A DNA stretch of 64,000 nucleotides, taken from NCBI GenBank assembly GCA_910579515.1, contig CAJTUV010000017.1:1-64000 (forward strand), read 5' to 3'. The DNA is from an uncultured Hungatella sp. GTDB taxonomy: Bacteria > Bacillota > Clostridia > Lachnospirales > Lachnospiraceae. The position numbers and the translations under genes were made by a program. Position 1 is the stretch's first letter; each line of letters opens with the position of its first letter. A model generated the notes under the pieces. That model searched no databases, was not told the DNA's origin, and saw only the letters and a program-made list of their open reading frames with translations. Shown piece by piece: positions 16,739 to 26,433 of the stretch.

Positions 16739-19700
16739 ATGATAGTGCCACGGTACTACGAAAATCTAAAGGTTTTGCATGATGGGACCATGCCGGCCAG
16801 GGCGTATTACATTCCTGCGTCCAGGCGGATGGAGGAGCTGGTGGAGCACAGGGAAAGGTCTGATCGAATCCAGTTTTTAAACGGAAAGTGGAGATTTCGG
16901 TATTTTGAGAGTATCTGTGAGGTAAAGGACAAATTTTTTGAACTGGGATACGATACATCCGGCTTTGGCGAGACTGAGGTTCCCGGAGTATGGCAGATGG
17001 CTGGATATGATTCTCACCAGTATACCAATATCCGGTATCCCTTCCCCTTTGATCCCCCGTACGTTCCACAGGATATTCCCTGCGGCGCCTATGTCTGTGA
17101 ATTTACGTATGATAGAGAGGAAAGGGCGCCCAAAGCATACTTAAATTTTGAGGGCGTGGATTCCTGTTTTTATGTATGGCTTAATGGGACGTACATCGGT
17201 TACAGCCAGGTGTCCCATGGAATTAGCGAGTTTGACGTGACAAAGGCTGTAAAAGAAGGAGCCAACACTCTTGCGGTGCTGGTCTTGAAATGGTGCGACG
17301 GCAGCTATCTGGAAGACCAGGACAAGTTTCGCATGAGCGGGATTTTCAGGGATGTATATCTGTTAAAGAGGCCAAAGAAGTCTGTGGGCGATTACCGGAT
17401 TCAAACGGTTGTGGGGCAGTCAAAAGGGGAAATCCATGCTTCCTTTTCTTATCTGGGCGGTCCGGTTGACACAAAGGCTTTCGTTTATGACAAAGATGAC
17501 AGACTTTTGGCATTTGGTCTGTGCGAAGACGGAAACATCTCGCTGGAAATAGAAAATCCAGATTTGTGGAGTGCAGAAAGTCCTAATTTGTATACCCTTG
17601 TGATCGAGACCGAGGCGGAGACGATTACGGAGTATGTAGGCTTTCGAAGTCTGGAAATCAGGGATAAGGTGATTTACTTAAACGGACAAAAGATAAAGTT
17701 TCATGGGGTAAACCGCCATGACTCTGATCCGGTCTCTGGGTTTGTTGTCGGGATCGATCAGATGAAAAAAGATCTTGCCATGATGAAGCAGCACAATTTT
17801 AACGCTGTCCGATCCAGCCATTACCCAAATGCGCCTTACTTTTATCAACTCTGCGACAAATATGGGTTTATGGTGGTCTGTGAGGCGGATATTGAGGCTC
17901 ACGGCCCCTACCTTCTTTATCGGAGAGAGGACACGGACAGTAATCGGTTTCAGAAGTGGAATGAGAAGATTGCAGATGATCCGGCCTGGGAGGAGTCCAT
18001 TCTTGACAGAGTGGAGCAGATGGTTCAGAGGGACAAAAACCGGCCCAGCATCCTTGTCTGGTCCATGGGAAACGAGAGCGCTTACGGGCGTAATTTTGAG
18101 AAGGCTTTAAAATGGACAAAGGACTTTGATCCAGAGCGTATTACCCATTATGAAAGCGCCAGATATCGGAATGACGACAAGAACTATGATTATTCCAATT
18201 TGGATCTGTACAGCAGAATGTACCCCTCTCTTGAGGAAATTGAAGAGTATTTTGAGAAAGATGGAAGCAAGCCTTTCCTTTTGGTGGAGTACTGTCACGC
18301 TATGGGAAACGGCCCGGGAGATTTTGAGGATTATTTCCAGCTTATTCACAAGAATGACCGGATGTGCGGAGGATTTGTGTGGGAATGGTGCGACCATGCG
18401 GTTTATGCGGGAAAGGATGAAAAGGGGAGAGAAAAATACCTCTATGGCGGGGATTTTAAAGAGGCGGTTCATGACGGTAATTTCTGCATGGACGGGCTGG
18501 TTTATCCTGACCGAAGACCTCATACCGGTCTTTTGGAGTACAAGAATGTTCATCGTCCGGCCAGAGTCGTTTCTTATGATGGAAATACAAAGGAACTAAA
18601 GGTCCACAATTATTTGGATTTTACAGATTTAAAGGATTACGCCTCTGTCAGTTATGAGGTAAACTGCGACGGTCTTTTGGTGGACACGGGAGAACTTCCA
18701 CCATTTTCTGTGGCTCCCCATAGCGAAGCTTTGGTAAAACTTGATGTGACAATTCCCAGAGCAGGCAGAACGTATTTAAAACTCCTATATAAGAGTCTTC
18801 ATGAATCGCCGTTAGTTTCTGCAGGCCATGAGCTTGGTTTTGATGAAATTTTATTGGAAAATGAGGACAACAGAAATCAGACTGCTGTAAAATGGCTGAG
18901 TGTACAAAAGGACGCAGGAGAAAAAATCCATGTGGAGGAGACAGATTTCAGGGTAAAGCTAAAGGGAGAGAGTTTTTCCTACATTTATAATAAGAAAAAC
19001 GGTTTGTTTGAGAAGGCAGAGTACGCGGGAAGAGAATACCTGGACAGACCTATGGAGATTAATGTGTGGAGAGCGCCCACAGACAATGACAGATACATAA
19101 AGACAGAGTGGAAAAAAGCCCATTATCATGAGGCCTATGCCAGAGCATATGAGACAACGGTGGAACAGTCTGAAGGAGGCGTCGTCATCACAAGCAGAAT
19201 GTCGGTTTCGGCGGCGACGGTTCAGGTGATGATGAAAATAAGGACTGTGTGGACGATTGATAACAGCGGTGGGATTTCCTGTGTTATGAAAGTGGAAAAG
19301 GATGAAGAGTTTCCAGAGCTTCCCAGATTTGGGGTGCGTCTTTTCCTCTGCAACGGGCTGGAGGAGGTTTCCTATTATGGATACGGTCCTATGGAGAGCT
19401 ATGTAGACAAGCACAGAGGGGCCAGTCATGGATTGTTTCATAAAACGGTTTGTCAGATGCATGAGGATTATATCCGTCCCCAGGAAAATGGCAGCCATTT
19501 TGACTGCGACTATGTGGAGCTGTCTGGCAGGCAGTATGGACTGATGGTTACAGGGGAGAAACGATTTTCCTTCAATGTCTCGAAGTATACCCAGGAGGAG
19601 CTGGAAAGAAAGAACCACAATTTTGAACTGGAACCAATAGACAGTACCGTGCTGTGTCTGGATTATGCCTTAAATGGAATCGGATCCAACAGCTGCGGCC

Positions 19701-19789
19701 CCAAGGTAATAGAGAAGTACCGTTTTCTTGAGACTAGATTTTGTTTTTCGTTTAAATTCATACCGTTTGTAAAAGAAACCATTGGTTAA
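16739..19789 (+). CDS. Beta-galactosidase, glycoside hydrolase family 2 (LacZ type)
   Basis: A 1016-residue enzyme, close to the 1023 residues of E. coli LacZ. It has the five-domain GH2 layout: jelly-roll sugar-binding domain, Ig-like domain, TIM barrel, second Ig-like domain and the C-terminal beta-galactosidase small-chain domain. The acid/base is Glu446 in WSMGNESAYG and the nucleophile is Glu517 in VEYCHAMGNGPGD. There is no signal peptide, so it works on sugars imported by the GPH symporter encoded next. The ATG at 16739 follows AAAGGAGG; a longer in-frame start at 16682 would lie on the promoter -10 box and is unlikely. Expression is probably controlled by the divergent AraC protein. 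Confidence 0.95.
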   Translation: MIVPRYYENLKVLHDGTMPARAYYIPASRRMEELVEHRERSDRIQFLNGKWRFRYFESICEVKDKFFELGYDTSGFGETEVPGVWQMAGYDSHQYTNIRYPFPFDPPYVPQDIPCGAYVCEFTYDREERAPKAYLNFEGVDSCFYVWLNGTYIGYSQVSHGISEFDVTKAVKEGANTLAVLVLKWCDGSYLEDQDKFRMSGIFRDVYLLKRPKKSVGDYRIQTVVGQSKGEIHASFSYLGGPVDTKAFVYDKDDRLLAFGLCEDGNISLEIENPDLWSAESPNLYTLVIETEAETITEYVGFRSLEIRDKVIYLNGQKIKFHGVNRHDSDPVSGFVVGIDQMKKDLAMMKQHNFNAVRSSHYPNAPYFYQLCDKYGFMVVCEADIEAHGPYLLYRREDTDSNRFQKWNEKIADDPAWEESILDRVEQMVQRDKNRPSILVWSMGNESAYGRNFEKALKWTKDFDPERITHYESARYRNDDKNYDYSNLDLYSRMYPSLEEIEEYFEKDGSKPFLLVEYCHAMGNGPGDFEDYFQLIHKNDRMCGGFVWEWCDHAVYAGKDEKGREKYLYGGDFKEAVHDGNFCMDGLVYPDRRPHTGLLEYKNVHRPARVVSYDGNTKELKVHNYLDFTDLKDYASVSYEVNCDGLLVDTGELPPFSVAPHSEALVKLDVTIPRAGRTYLKLLYKSLHESPLVSAGHELGFDEILLENEDNRNQTAVKWLSVQKDAGEKIHVEETDFRVKLKGESFSYIYNKKNGLFEKAEYAGREYLDRPMEINVWRAPTDNDRYIKTEWKKAHYHEAYARAYETTVEQSEGGVVITSRMSVSAATVQVMMKIRTVWTIDNSGGISCVMKVEKDEEFPELPRFGVRLFLCNGLEEVSYYGYGPMESYVDKHRGASHGLFHKTVCQMHEDYIRPQENGSHFDCDYVELSGRQYGLMVTGEKRFSFNVSKYTQEELERKNHNFELEPIDSTVLCLDYALNGIGSNSCGPKVIEKYRFLETRFCFSFKFIPFVKETIG

Positions 19790-19902
19790 ATGGCTTTTAG
19801 AGATGTCCAAGCATGCACAAATCCGGATAAGGAGTGTCTGAGAGCCCATAGAGTAACTGTCAACTTTTATATGTAATATTTAGAAAAGGAGAGAATTTCT
19901 TT

Positions 19903-21282
19903 ATGGAAGAGAGGACCTATTTAAAGTGGTATAACAAGGTGGGATACGGCTCTGGAGATATTGCCGGAAATGTGGTTTATGCGTTTTTATCGTCATTTGT
20001 CATGATTTATCTGACCAATACCGTCGGACTGTCGGCTGGTATTGTGGGAACCCTGATTGCGGTTTCTAAGTTGTTTGACGGGTTTACGGACATTTTCTTT
20101 GGCTCTATGATTGACAAAACCCACACAAAGCTTGGCAAAGCCAGACCCTGGATGCTGTATGGATATATCGGGTGTGCCATTACTCTGGCGGCAATCTTTG
20201 CAGTCCCTGAAAGCTGGGGCGCCACGGCTCAGTATGCCTGGTTTTTCATCGCCTATACGCTGTTAAACGGCGTATTCTACACAGCCAACAACATTGCCTA
20301 CTCTGCGTTAACGTCCCTTGTGACCAAGAACAGCAAGGAGCGGGTTCAGATGGGATCCTACCGGTTTATTTTTGCCTTTGCCACAAGCCTGCTGATTCAA
20401 TCTGTGACCATTGGCTTTGTGGCAAAGTGCGGCGGAGGAGCCGCCGCATGGAGAACGGTGGCGATTATCTACTCGGTTATTGGCCTTATCATCAATACGA
20501 TTTCCACCTTTTCTGTGAAAGAACTTTCAGAGGAGGAGTTACATGAGGGGAAGGAGAAGAAGGCACAGGAAGAGAAATATGGACTTTTGGAGGCTTTTAA
20601 GCTTTTAGTCTCAAACCGTTTTTACCTGATGATCTGCGGAGTCTATATTCTCCAGCAGTTATATGGAGCCATGATCAACGCAGGAATCTATTATATGACC
20701 TATGTTCTGAAAAATGAGAATCTTTATGGCGCGTTTTCCTGGGCAATCAATATTCCGCTGATTATCGCGCTGGTATTCACACCGGCTTTGGTAGGCAGGT
20801 GGAAGGGCATGTACAAGCTGAATCTAAGAGGTTACATGGTGGCTGTGGCAGGCAGGGGCCTGGTGGTGGTGGCCGGTTATATGGGAAGCGTTCCTCTGAT
20901 GTTATTGTTTACGGCTCTTGCGGCATTTGGACAGGGACCGTGGCAGGGGGATATGAACGCGGTGATCGCCTCTTGCTCTGAGTACACCTTTTTGACAAAG
21001 GGAAAGAGGGTGGACGGAACCATGTATTCCTGTACCTCTCTGGGAGTGAAGCTTGGAGGCGGACTTGGCACGGCGATCGCAGGGTGGATGCTGGAGTTTA
21101 GCAAGTTTGACGGAACCCTGGCAATGCAGCCTCAGTCCTGTATTGATATGCTGCATATCATGTATCTGTGGCTTCCGTTGGTGATAGACGTTCTGATTAT
21201 GCTGGTGCTTTCCAGAATGAATGTGGAGGAGACCAATGAAAAGATTAAGGCAAAGAAAAAGATTGAGATAGAAACCGCATAA
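19903..21282 (+). CDS. GPH-family sugar:cation symporter (MFS)
   Basis: A 459-residue membrane protein of the glycoside-pentoside-hexuronide:cation symporter family (LacS/MelB type). Visible signatures are KVGYGSGDIAGN near the start, the loop FDGFTDIFFGSMIDKTHTKLGKARPWML (two stretches, about 56-84) and about twelve hydrophobic helices. No C-terminal IIA domain is present. The gene lies 113 bases after the beta-galactosidase gene with an AAAAGGAGAG ribosome site, so it most likely imports the galactoside that the enzyme cleaves. A strong terminator follows. Confidence 0.92.
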   Translation: MEERTYLKWYNKVGYGSGDIAGNVVYAFLSSFVMIYLTNTVGLSAGIVGTLIAVSKLFDGFTDIFFGSMIDKTHTKLGKARPWMLYGYIGCAITLAAIFAVPESWGATAQYAWFFIAYTLLNGVFYTANNIAYSALTSLVTKNSKERVQMGSYRFIFAFATSLLIQSVTIGFVAKCGGGAAAWRTVAIIYSVIGLIINTISTFSVKELSEEELHEGKEKKAQEEKYGLLEAFKLLVSNRFYLMICGVYILQQLYGAMINAGIYYMTYVLKNENLYGAFSWAINIPLIIALVFTPALVGRWKGMYKLNLRGYMVAVAGRGLVVVAGYMGSVPLMLLFTALAAFGQGPWQGDMNAVIASCSEYTFLTKGKRVDGTMYSCTSLGVKLGGGLGTAIAGWMLEFSKFDGTLAMQPQSCIDMLHIMYLWLPLVIDVLIMLVLSRMNVEETNEKIKAKKKIEIETA

Positions 21283-21308
21283 TATAGAGATGGAATTTGT
21301 GGGATAGG

Positions 21309-21349
21309 AAAGAGCCGCCGCAGGATGAAAATTTTGCGGCGGCTCTTTT
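21309..21349 (+). terminator. Intrinsic terminator of the galactoside operon
   Basis: A perfect 14-bp GC-rich stem (AAAGAGCCGCCGCA against TGCGGCGGCTCTTT), a 12-base loop and a TTTT end. Confidence 0.88.
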
Positions 21350-21392
21350 AAGCAGGCTCACCCAAGGAGTTACGACGAGAGTTTAAAGGTTC

Positions 21393-21421
21393 TTGACACA
21401 GAAAAGACGGTTTGATAGAGT
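21393..21421 (+). promoter_or_regulatory. Promoter of the second AraC-family gene
   Basis: TTGACA (21393-21398) and TAGAGT (21416-21421) with a 17-base spacer, 29 bases before the gene. Confidence 0.55.
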
Positions 21422-21450
21422 GGGGTTATGTCCGCTAAAAGGGGGTTTTT

Positions 21451-22461
21451 ATGAACGACAAAACACTGGATCAGTATCTGAGAAAATTGTCTTTAAGGGA
21501 AAAAGAGCTTAAGGAGGCGAAAAAGGAAAATTGTTCTATTGAAAAGCTCAAAAATGAGAGAGAAAAAGCTGCTTTCGACATGGATTTTAGCCGCTTTGAA
21601 AAGGGGAAGGTGCATCCAAATTTCGTGATTTTCCCCCACGTACGTTTTGTCCCGGTTCCCATGCACTCACACAATTACGTAGAACTTTTTTATATGTATT
21701 CTGGATCGGTCCGTCAGACCATCCAAGGAAAGGAGATTCTTTTGACCGAGGGACAAATCGGTCTGATTGATACCGGCGTTTCCCACTCCATTGGCGATAC
21801 TGGGGAAAATGACATTATGATCAACATTCTGATGACAAAGGATTTTCTGACAGTACCATTTTTGAGCCGTTTTTCAGATTCCAGCGTAATTTCTGGCTTT
21901 TTTGCCAATGCCATCAACACCGCAGCCTCCCATAACAACTATATCATTTTTTGCTCAGAGAACAGCCGGCGTATTCATCTTTATTTCAGAGAGCTTTTGT
22001 GTGAATACTTCAGCCCAGGGGCAGGATTTCGCCAGATTTTGGAGAACCTGATGGCTCTGATTTTTTTGGAACTGCTGAATGTGTATGAGAGGGATGAATC
22101 TGTGAAAACAGAGCGAAGCGCTGCGCTGATTTTTCCTGTTCTTCGGTATATTGAGGCCAATTATGTCACCTGCACTTTAAAATCCACAGCTTCTTTTTTC
22201 AATTTGAATCCCAATTATCTGAGCACTCTTTTAAAGGAACATACCGGAAAAACTTACAGGCAGATTGTGACGAATGAAAAACTGGTCCATGCGGCTTATC
22301 TGCTGCAAAACACAACGCTTCCAGTCTATGAAATTGCTAATTCCATTGGGTATGAAAATTTAAGCTTCTTCTTTGAAAAGTTCCAAAAGGAGTATGGCAT
22401 GACCCCGAAAGAATACCGGGATCAGCAGGTTTCTTTCGGGGAATCAAGAACGATTTTGTGA
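21451..22461 (+). CDS. AraC-family regulator, probable activator of the rhamnosidase gene
   Basis: A 336-residue regulator with an unusual charged, probably coiled N-terminal segment of about 45 residues (rich in KEKEL and KNEREK). A cupin sensor follows (PMHSHNYVELFYMYSGS, about 70-86), then the C-terminal AraC double helix-turn-helix ending IANSIGYENLSFFFEKFQKEYG. It is convergent with the GH78 rhamnosidase gene; the two stop codons are separated by one base and there is no terminator, so the transcripts must overlap. A pair of direct repeats upstream of the rhamnosidase gene (25232-25261) is a plausible binding site. It probably senses rhamnose or a rhamnoside. Confidence 0.88.
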   Translation: MNDKTLDQYLRKLSLREKELKEAKKENCSIEKLKNEREKAAFDMDFSRFEKGKVHPNFVIFPHVRFVPVPMHSHNYVELFYMYSGSVRQTIQGKEILLTEGQIGLIDTGVSHSIGDTGENDIMINILMTKDFLTVPFLSRFSDSSVISGFFANAINTAASHNNYIIFCSENSRRIHLYFRELLCEYFSPGAGFRQILENLMALIFLELLNVYERDESVKTERSAALIFPVLRYIEANYVTCTLKSTASFFNLNPNYLSTLLKEHTGKTYRQIVTNEKLVHAAYLLQNTTLPVYEIANSIGYENLSFFFEKFQKEYGMTPKEYRDQQVSFGESRTIL

Positions 22462-22462
22462 T

Positions 22463-25168
22463 TTACAGAGCAGATATGGTTTCAAGCCTGCAAAGGCAGG
22501 CGTCGAGTTCTTCCTGTTTATAGCCGAAATGAAATCCTTTTGCGGTTTCTTCCAGCGGCTTTGCCAAATCGTCCGGTTCTGCGGATTTATCCTCCAGGCG
22601 CAGAAGTTTTGGCAGGTATTTTTCTATTACCTCTCGGGCCTGTTTGTCTTTTAGGATATCCATTATAAGGCTGTCCCCACTAAAAGGATATACGCATTTG
22701 CGGTCGACTGGGATGACAAGCTCATGGGTTCCGGCACACAGGTTCTTTTCGGTTTTGTCTGCCAGGACAAGGACAGCCTCACAGTTGACGGGAACCGACA
22801 CGGTCAGGGAGGCAGTGCAATTTGCGTTTATGGACCAGGCGATTTTCCAGGTTCCGCATACGGACTGATATTCTCCAGAAACCTTGGAAAGGCGGCTTGA
22901 AAAATGTGGGGAGATTCTGGCTTTGCGCCATCCGGGCTTTAATGGCTGTAGTCCCAGCACATACTGATAGACGGTTCCAGCCACACATCCGTAAGCGTAG
23001 TGGTTCATGGAATTCATACTTGTCCCGCTGATGGTTCCGTCTGGAAGAAGGGAGTTCCACCGTTCCCAGATGGTGGTAGCGCCAAGGTTTACCTCGTAAA
23101 GCCATCCCGGAAATTCTTCGTTAAACAGAAGGCGGTAGGCGTCTTCTGCCATCCCGTACTGAAACATGGCGTTGAGCATCAGGGGAGCGCCTACAAAACC
23201 TGCTTTCATTTTATAAAGGTCCTTGGCCATTCGTCTGCGAAAACCCAAGAGCAGCCGTTCTTTGTCAGGGTACAAACTATAAATCATACAGATGACGTAC
23301 GCGGTCTGTGTGTCAATGGCAAGCCTTCCTGACGGAGTGAAATATTCGTTAAAAATTGCCGTCTGGATTTCTTGTGCCAGAGCAGAGTATTCTGCCTGAT
23401 CTTTTTTAAATCCCAGAATGTCTGCAGCCTGGGCAGTCAGGCAGGCTCCGTGATAGTAATATACAGAAGCGATGAAGGTTTCCTCTGTCCCGCCCCTTCT
23501 GGACTGACTGCCTACTCCGTCCAGAGCCAGCCAGTCGCCTAACTGGACCCCTGTGGTATACAGTCTCTTGCTTCCAGAGCGACGGTCCTCTTCTCTCACA
23601 AAGGCAAGATAATCTTTTATAAGGGGATAGTGTTTGGCCAGCAGGGTTTTATCTCCGTATTGAAGATACAGATTCATGGGAATGATAATAGCCGCATCCC
23701 CCCAGACGGCTCCGGCTGCCACAGATGGAGTTTGGAGAGCTGGGGCAAACATGGGAATCCCGCCCTTTAGAGCAAGCTGCTCTGTCCTCAGATCAAAGAG
23801 CCATTTCTCAAAAAAGAGCTGGCTGTCCATATGAAAACATGCGGTCTGGCTGAAGATTTGGGCGTCTCCGGTCCATCCCAGTCGCTCATCTCTCTGTGGG
23901 CAGTCTGTGGGAATATCTACAAAGTTGCCTTTCTGACTCCAAAGGGCATTTAAGAGAAGGCGGTTTAGTTTAGGACTGTCTGTTTCTACCCATCCGGTCT
24001 GTTCCAGATCACTGTACAGGACTACTCCTTCAAACCAGGCCGGATCTATGGTATCCAGACCCTCTACCAGTGCGTACCGAAATCCATAGTACGTGAAATA
24101 GGGGCGGATTTTAGTTCCTTCACCTTTTGACGTATAGGAAAACTGTGCTTTGGCGCTGCGCAGGTTATCCCGATAAAAGCAGCCTTTTTGCAGAAGTTCT
24201 CCCATGGTAAGGCGCAGGGTCTGCCCTTTTTTCAGCGGGGCTTTCACTCTCACAAATCCGGCCATATTCTGTCCGAAATCCAGGACCTGTTCGCCGTTTG
24301 GCGTCAGAAGCAGGGTGGGGTGAAGAATCTGCTTTTCTCGGATGGGGGCGCTTCTTCTGGGCACAAAATGGAAGGACTCTTCTACGACGGCTGTCTTTTC
24401 GCAGACGGTATCTTCTGGATATTCCTGAATTTCTCCGTCGTAGATGCTGTTTTCTCCTATAAAGCTTTTGCGGCTTTGCCAGGTTTCGTCAGTTTTCACT
24501 TCAATCTGTCCGCCGTCTGCTGTATAGAGAACCAGAAGGGCTTTGCACAAAAGGGTGTTTCCATAGATACAAGCTGAGCCGCCAAGACCAAATCGTCCCT
24601 TGTACCAGCCGTTTCCAAGAATTACCTCCAGCGTATTCTGGCCTGATTTGATGTGGTCTGTGACGTCATAGGTCTGGTATTGAACCGCACAGTCATAGAC
24701 GGTAAATCCGGGAGTCAGGTATTCATCTCCTGCTTTTTGGCCGTTGATGCTTGCCTCATACAAGCCCAGGCCGCTGATGTACAGGCGGGCGGCAGTGATC
24801 TTTTTTGAGATGGAAAAGGTTTTAAAAACAATAGCGCTGTCAGCCTGTTCTAGTCCCAGGGGGGTGATTGCAGGAGCAGATAAGGGGAGAGGGGTTTCAA
24901 ACCAGGCGGTTTTGCTGACGCTCTCCCCAGACAGGACTCTCCAATAGTAACGTGTACCGGCCTGGGGAGCAAAGTCCAGATCAAATGCGTGGGTTTGAGC
25001 TGAGGGCACGTTTACTTCTTTTAAAATATCCTGGAATTTGGGGTCTTTTGAAAGCTGAACAGGATAGTGGTCTGTCGGCTGATCTGGAAGAAACGAAAGA
25101 GTGATACGATCCAGATCATATCCCAGCGGGTTTTTCATATGGTTGATTTTTAAGTCTGTACAGGGCAT
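22463..25168 (-). CDS. Alpha-L-rhamnosidase, glycoside hydrolase family 78
   Basis: A 901-residue cytoplasmic enzyme removing terminal alpha-L-rhamnose from plant glycosides or polysaccharides. Domain order follows GH78: N-terminal Ig-like and jelly-roll domains (an SGLGLYEASINGQKAGDEYL-like stretch about 149-168), a second beta-domain, an (alpha/alpha)6 barrel, and a C-terminal beta-domain. The barrel carries the hallmark DCPQRDERLGWTGDAQIF (about 423-440), containing the catalytic-site acids, and TTIWERWNS. About 70 extra helical residues follow the last domain. There is no signal peptide. An AAAAGGAGAA ribosome site sits 6 bases before the start. A sugar transporter for it is not in the window. 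Confidence 0.92.
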   Translation of the reverse strand: MPCTDLKINHMKNPLGYDLDRITLSFLPDQPTDHYPVQLSKDPKFQDILKEVNVPSAQTHAFDLDFAPQAGTRYYWRVLSGESVSKTAWFETPLPLSAPAITPLGLEQADSAIVFKTFSISKKITAARLYISGLGLYEASINGQKAGDEYLTPGFTVYDCAVQYQTYDVTDHIKSGQNTLEVILGNGWYKGRFGLGGSACIYGNTLLCKALLVLYTADGGQIEVKTDETWQSRKSFIGENSIYDGEIQEYPEDTVCEKTAVVEESFHFVPRRSAPIREKQILHPTLLLTPNGEQVLDFGQNMAGFVRVKAPLKKGQTLRLTMGELLQKGCFYRDNLRSAKAQFSYTSKGEGTKIRPYFTYYGFRYALVEGLDTIDPAWFEGVVLYSDLEQTGWVETDSPKLNRLLLNALWSQKGNFVDIPTDCPQRDERLGWTGDAQIFSQTACFHMDSQLFFEKWLFDLRTEQLALKGGIPMFAPALQTPSVAAGAVWGDAAIIIPMNLYLQYGDKTLLAKHYPLIKDYLAFVREEDRRSGSKRLYTTGVQLGDWLALDGVGSQSRRGGTEETFIASVYYYHGACLTAQAADILGFKKDQAEYSALAQEIQTAIFNEYFTPSGRLAIDTQTAYVICMIYSLYPDKERLLLGFRRRMAKDLYKMKAGFVGAPLMLNAMFQYGMAEDAYRLLFNEEFPGWLYEVNLGATTIWERWNSLLPDGTISGTSMNSMNHYAYGCVAGTVYQYVLGLQPLKPGWRKARISPHFSSRLSKVSGEYQSVCGTWKIAWSINANCTASLTVSVPVNCEAVLVLADKTEKNLCAGTHELVIPVDRKCVYPFSGDSLIMDILKDKQAREVIEKYLPKLLRLEDKSAEPDDLAKPLEETAKGFHFGYKQEELDACLCRLETISAL

Positions 25169-25202
25169 AGATATTCTCCTTTTACTTATTGAGGTTAGCT
25201 TT

Positions 25203-25261
25203 ATTATAGCTGCGGATTTTGGGGAAGGGAATGACGAAACGAAACAAAAGGACTGACGAAA
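25203..25261 (-). promoter_or_regulatory. Rhamnosidase promoter region with AraC-type direct repeats
   Basis: On the minus strand a perfect TATAAT -10 box (25208-25203) has no recognisable -35. Instead, two copies of TTTCGTCA (TGACGAAA on the + strand, at 25232-25239 and 25254-25261) lie just upstream, 22 bases apart, about two helical turns. This is the usual arrangement for AraC-family activator half-sites next to a weak -35. Confidence 0.6.
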
Positions 25262-25378
25262 GTTTTGAAGACCTTGGAGTTTTGTGGAAAGTAATGATAT
25301 GAGCGCATCAGATTGGAAAAAGACAGAGGAATGAAATCCAGAGAAAGTGAGAATCCTTTATGAAAAAGGAGATTGACT

Positions 25379-26365
25379 ATGTGTACAGCAGCGACATATC
25401 GGACAAAGGATTTTTATTTTGGGCGGACTCTGGATTATGATGTTTCTTATGATGAGGAGATTGTGATTGCTCCAAGAAACTATCCCTTTTCTTTTTTCGA
25501 AAAGGGGACAATGAAACCCCATTTTGGGATCATCGGAATGGCTCATGTGGAAAATGGGTGCCCTTTATACTATGATGCGATCAATGAAAAAGGGTTGGGG
25601 ATTGCAGGACTGAATTTCGTAGGAAATGCGGTTTATCATAAGAAGCAGGAGGGCAGGGATAATGTCGCCTCTTTTGAGCTGATTCCCTGGATTCTCGGTC
25701 AATGTTCCACAGTAAAGCAGGCCAGGGAGCTTGTAAAGCGGCTTAATGTCTGGGACCGTCCTTTTCATGACGCGCTGCCTGTGGCGCAGCTTCACTGGAT
25801 GATTTCGGACAAGGAGGAGTCCATGACTGTAGAGGCGGTGGCAGAAGGCGTGAAATGGTATGAAAATCCTGTAGGGGTTCTGACAAACAATCCGCCTTTT
25901 GACAAGCAGATGTTCGCCCTGAATAATTACAGGCATTTGTCAACCAGAGGCTCTCACAATACCTTTGCCCCTGGTCTGGATTTGCAGGAATATTCCAGGG
26001 GGATGGGAGCTATGGGCCTTCCGGGGGATTTGTCTTCTCAGTCCAGGTTTGTAAGAGCTGTGTTTACCAAGATGAATTCTGTTTCAGGAGATGGTGAGAA
26101 GGAGAGCGTGAGTCAGTTTTTTCATATTCTCCAGTCTGTGGAGCAGCAGCGAGGGTGCTGCCAGATGGCGGACGGCGGGTATGAGGTCACGATTTATACT
26201 TCCTGCTGTAATGCGGATAAGGGGATCTATTATTATACTACGTATGACAACCATCAGATAGGGGCTGTGGATATGCACAGGGAGGATTTGGACGGGGAAG
26301 AGCTGATTCGGTATGAACCTGTGACAGAAGAACGTATTTTTTGGCAGAACGAATCATCAAATTGA
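25379..26365 (+). CDS. Bile salt hydrolase / choloylglycine hydrolase family
   Basis: A 328-residue Ntn-hydrolase that cleaves the amide bond of glycine- or taurine-conjugated bile acids. The sequence starts Met-Cys, so Cys2 becomes the N-terminal nucleophile after Met removal. The other conserved active-site residues are visible: Arg16 and Asp19 (FGRTLD), Asn79 (GIAGLNF), the NNP motif (VLTNNPPF) and the late arginine (SQSRFVRAVF). Asn79 is typical of bile salt hydrolases, where penicillin V acylases usually have tyrosine. ATG 25379 was chosen because AAGGAG lies 7 bases upstream and because the nucleophile must be residue 2. There is no signal peptide. It points to a gut habitat. Confidence 0.9.
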   Translation: MCTAATYRTKDFYFGRTLDYDVSYDEEIVIAPRNYPFSFFEKGTMKPHFGIIGMAHVENGCPLYYDAINEKGLGIAGLNFVGNAVYHKKQEGRDNVASFELIPWILGQCSTVKQARELVKRLNVWDRPFHDALPVAQLHWMISDKEESMTVEAVAEGVKWYENPVGVLTNNPPFDKQMFALNNYRHLSTRGSHNTFAPGLDLQEYSRGMGAMGLPGDLSSQSRFVRAVFTKMNSVSGDGEKESVSQFFHILQSVEQQRGCCQMADGGYEVTIYTSCCNADKGIYYYTTYDNHQIGAVDMHREDLDGEELIRYEPVTEERIFWQNESSN

Positions 26366-26390
26366 CAGAGGAACGGTTGAACGGGATATA

Positions 26391-26419
26391 TTGACAAATC
26401 AAGTTTCCACTGGTATATT
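26391..26419 (+). promoter_or_regulatory. glnA promoter
   Basis: A perfect TTGACA (26391-26396) and TATATT (26414-26419) with a 17-base spacer. Transcription should start near 26426, giving a leader of about 93 bases before glnA. Confidence 0.7.
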
Positions 26420-26433
26420 TTATTCATGGAACA

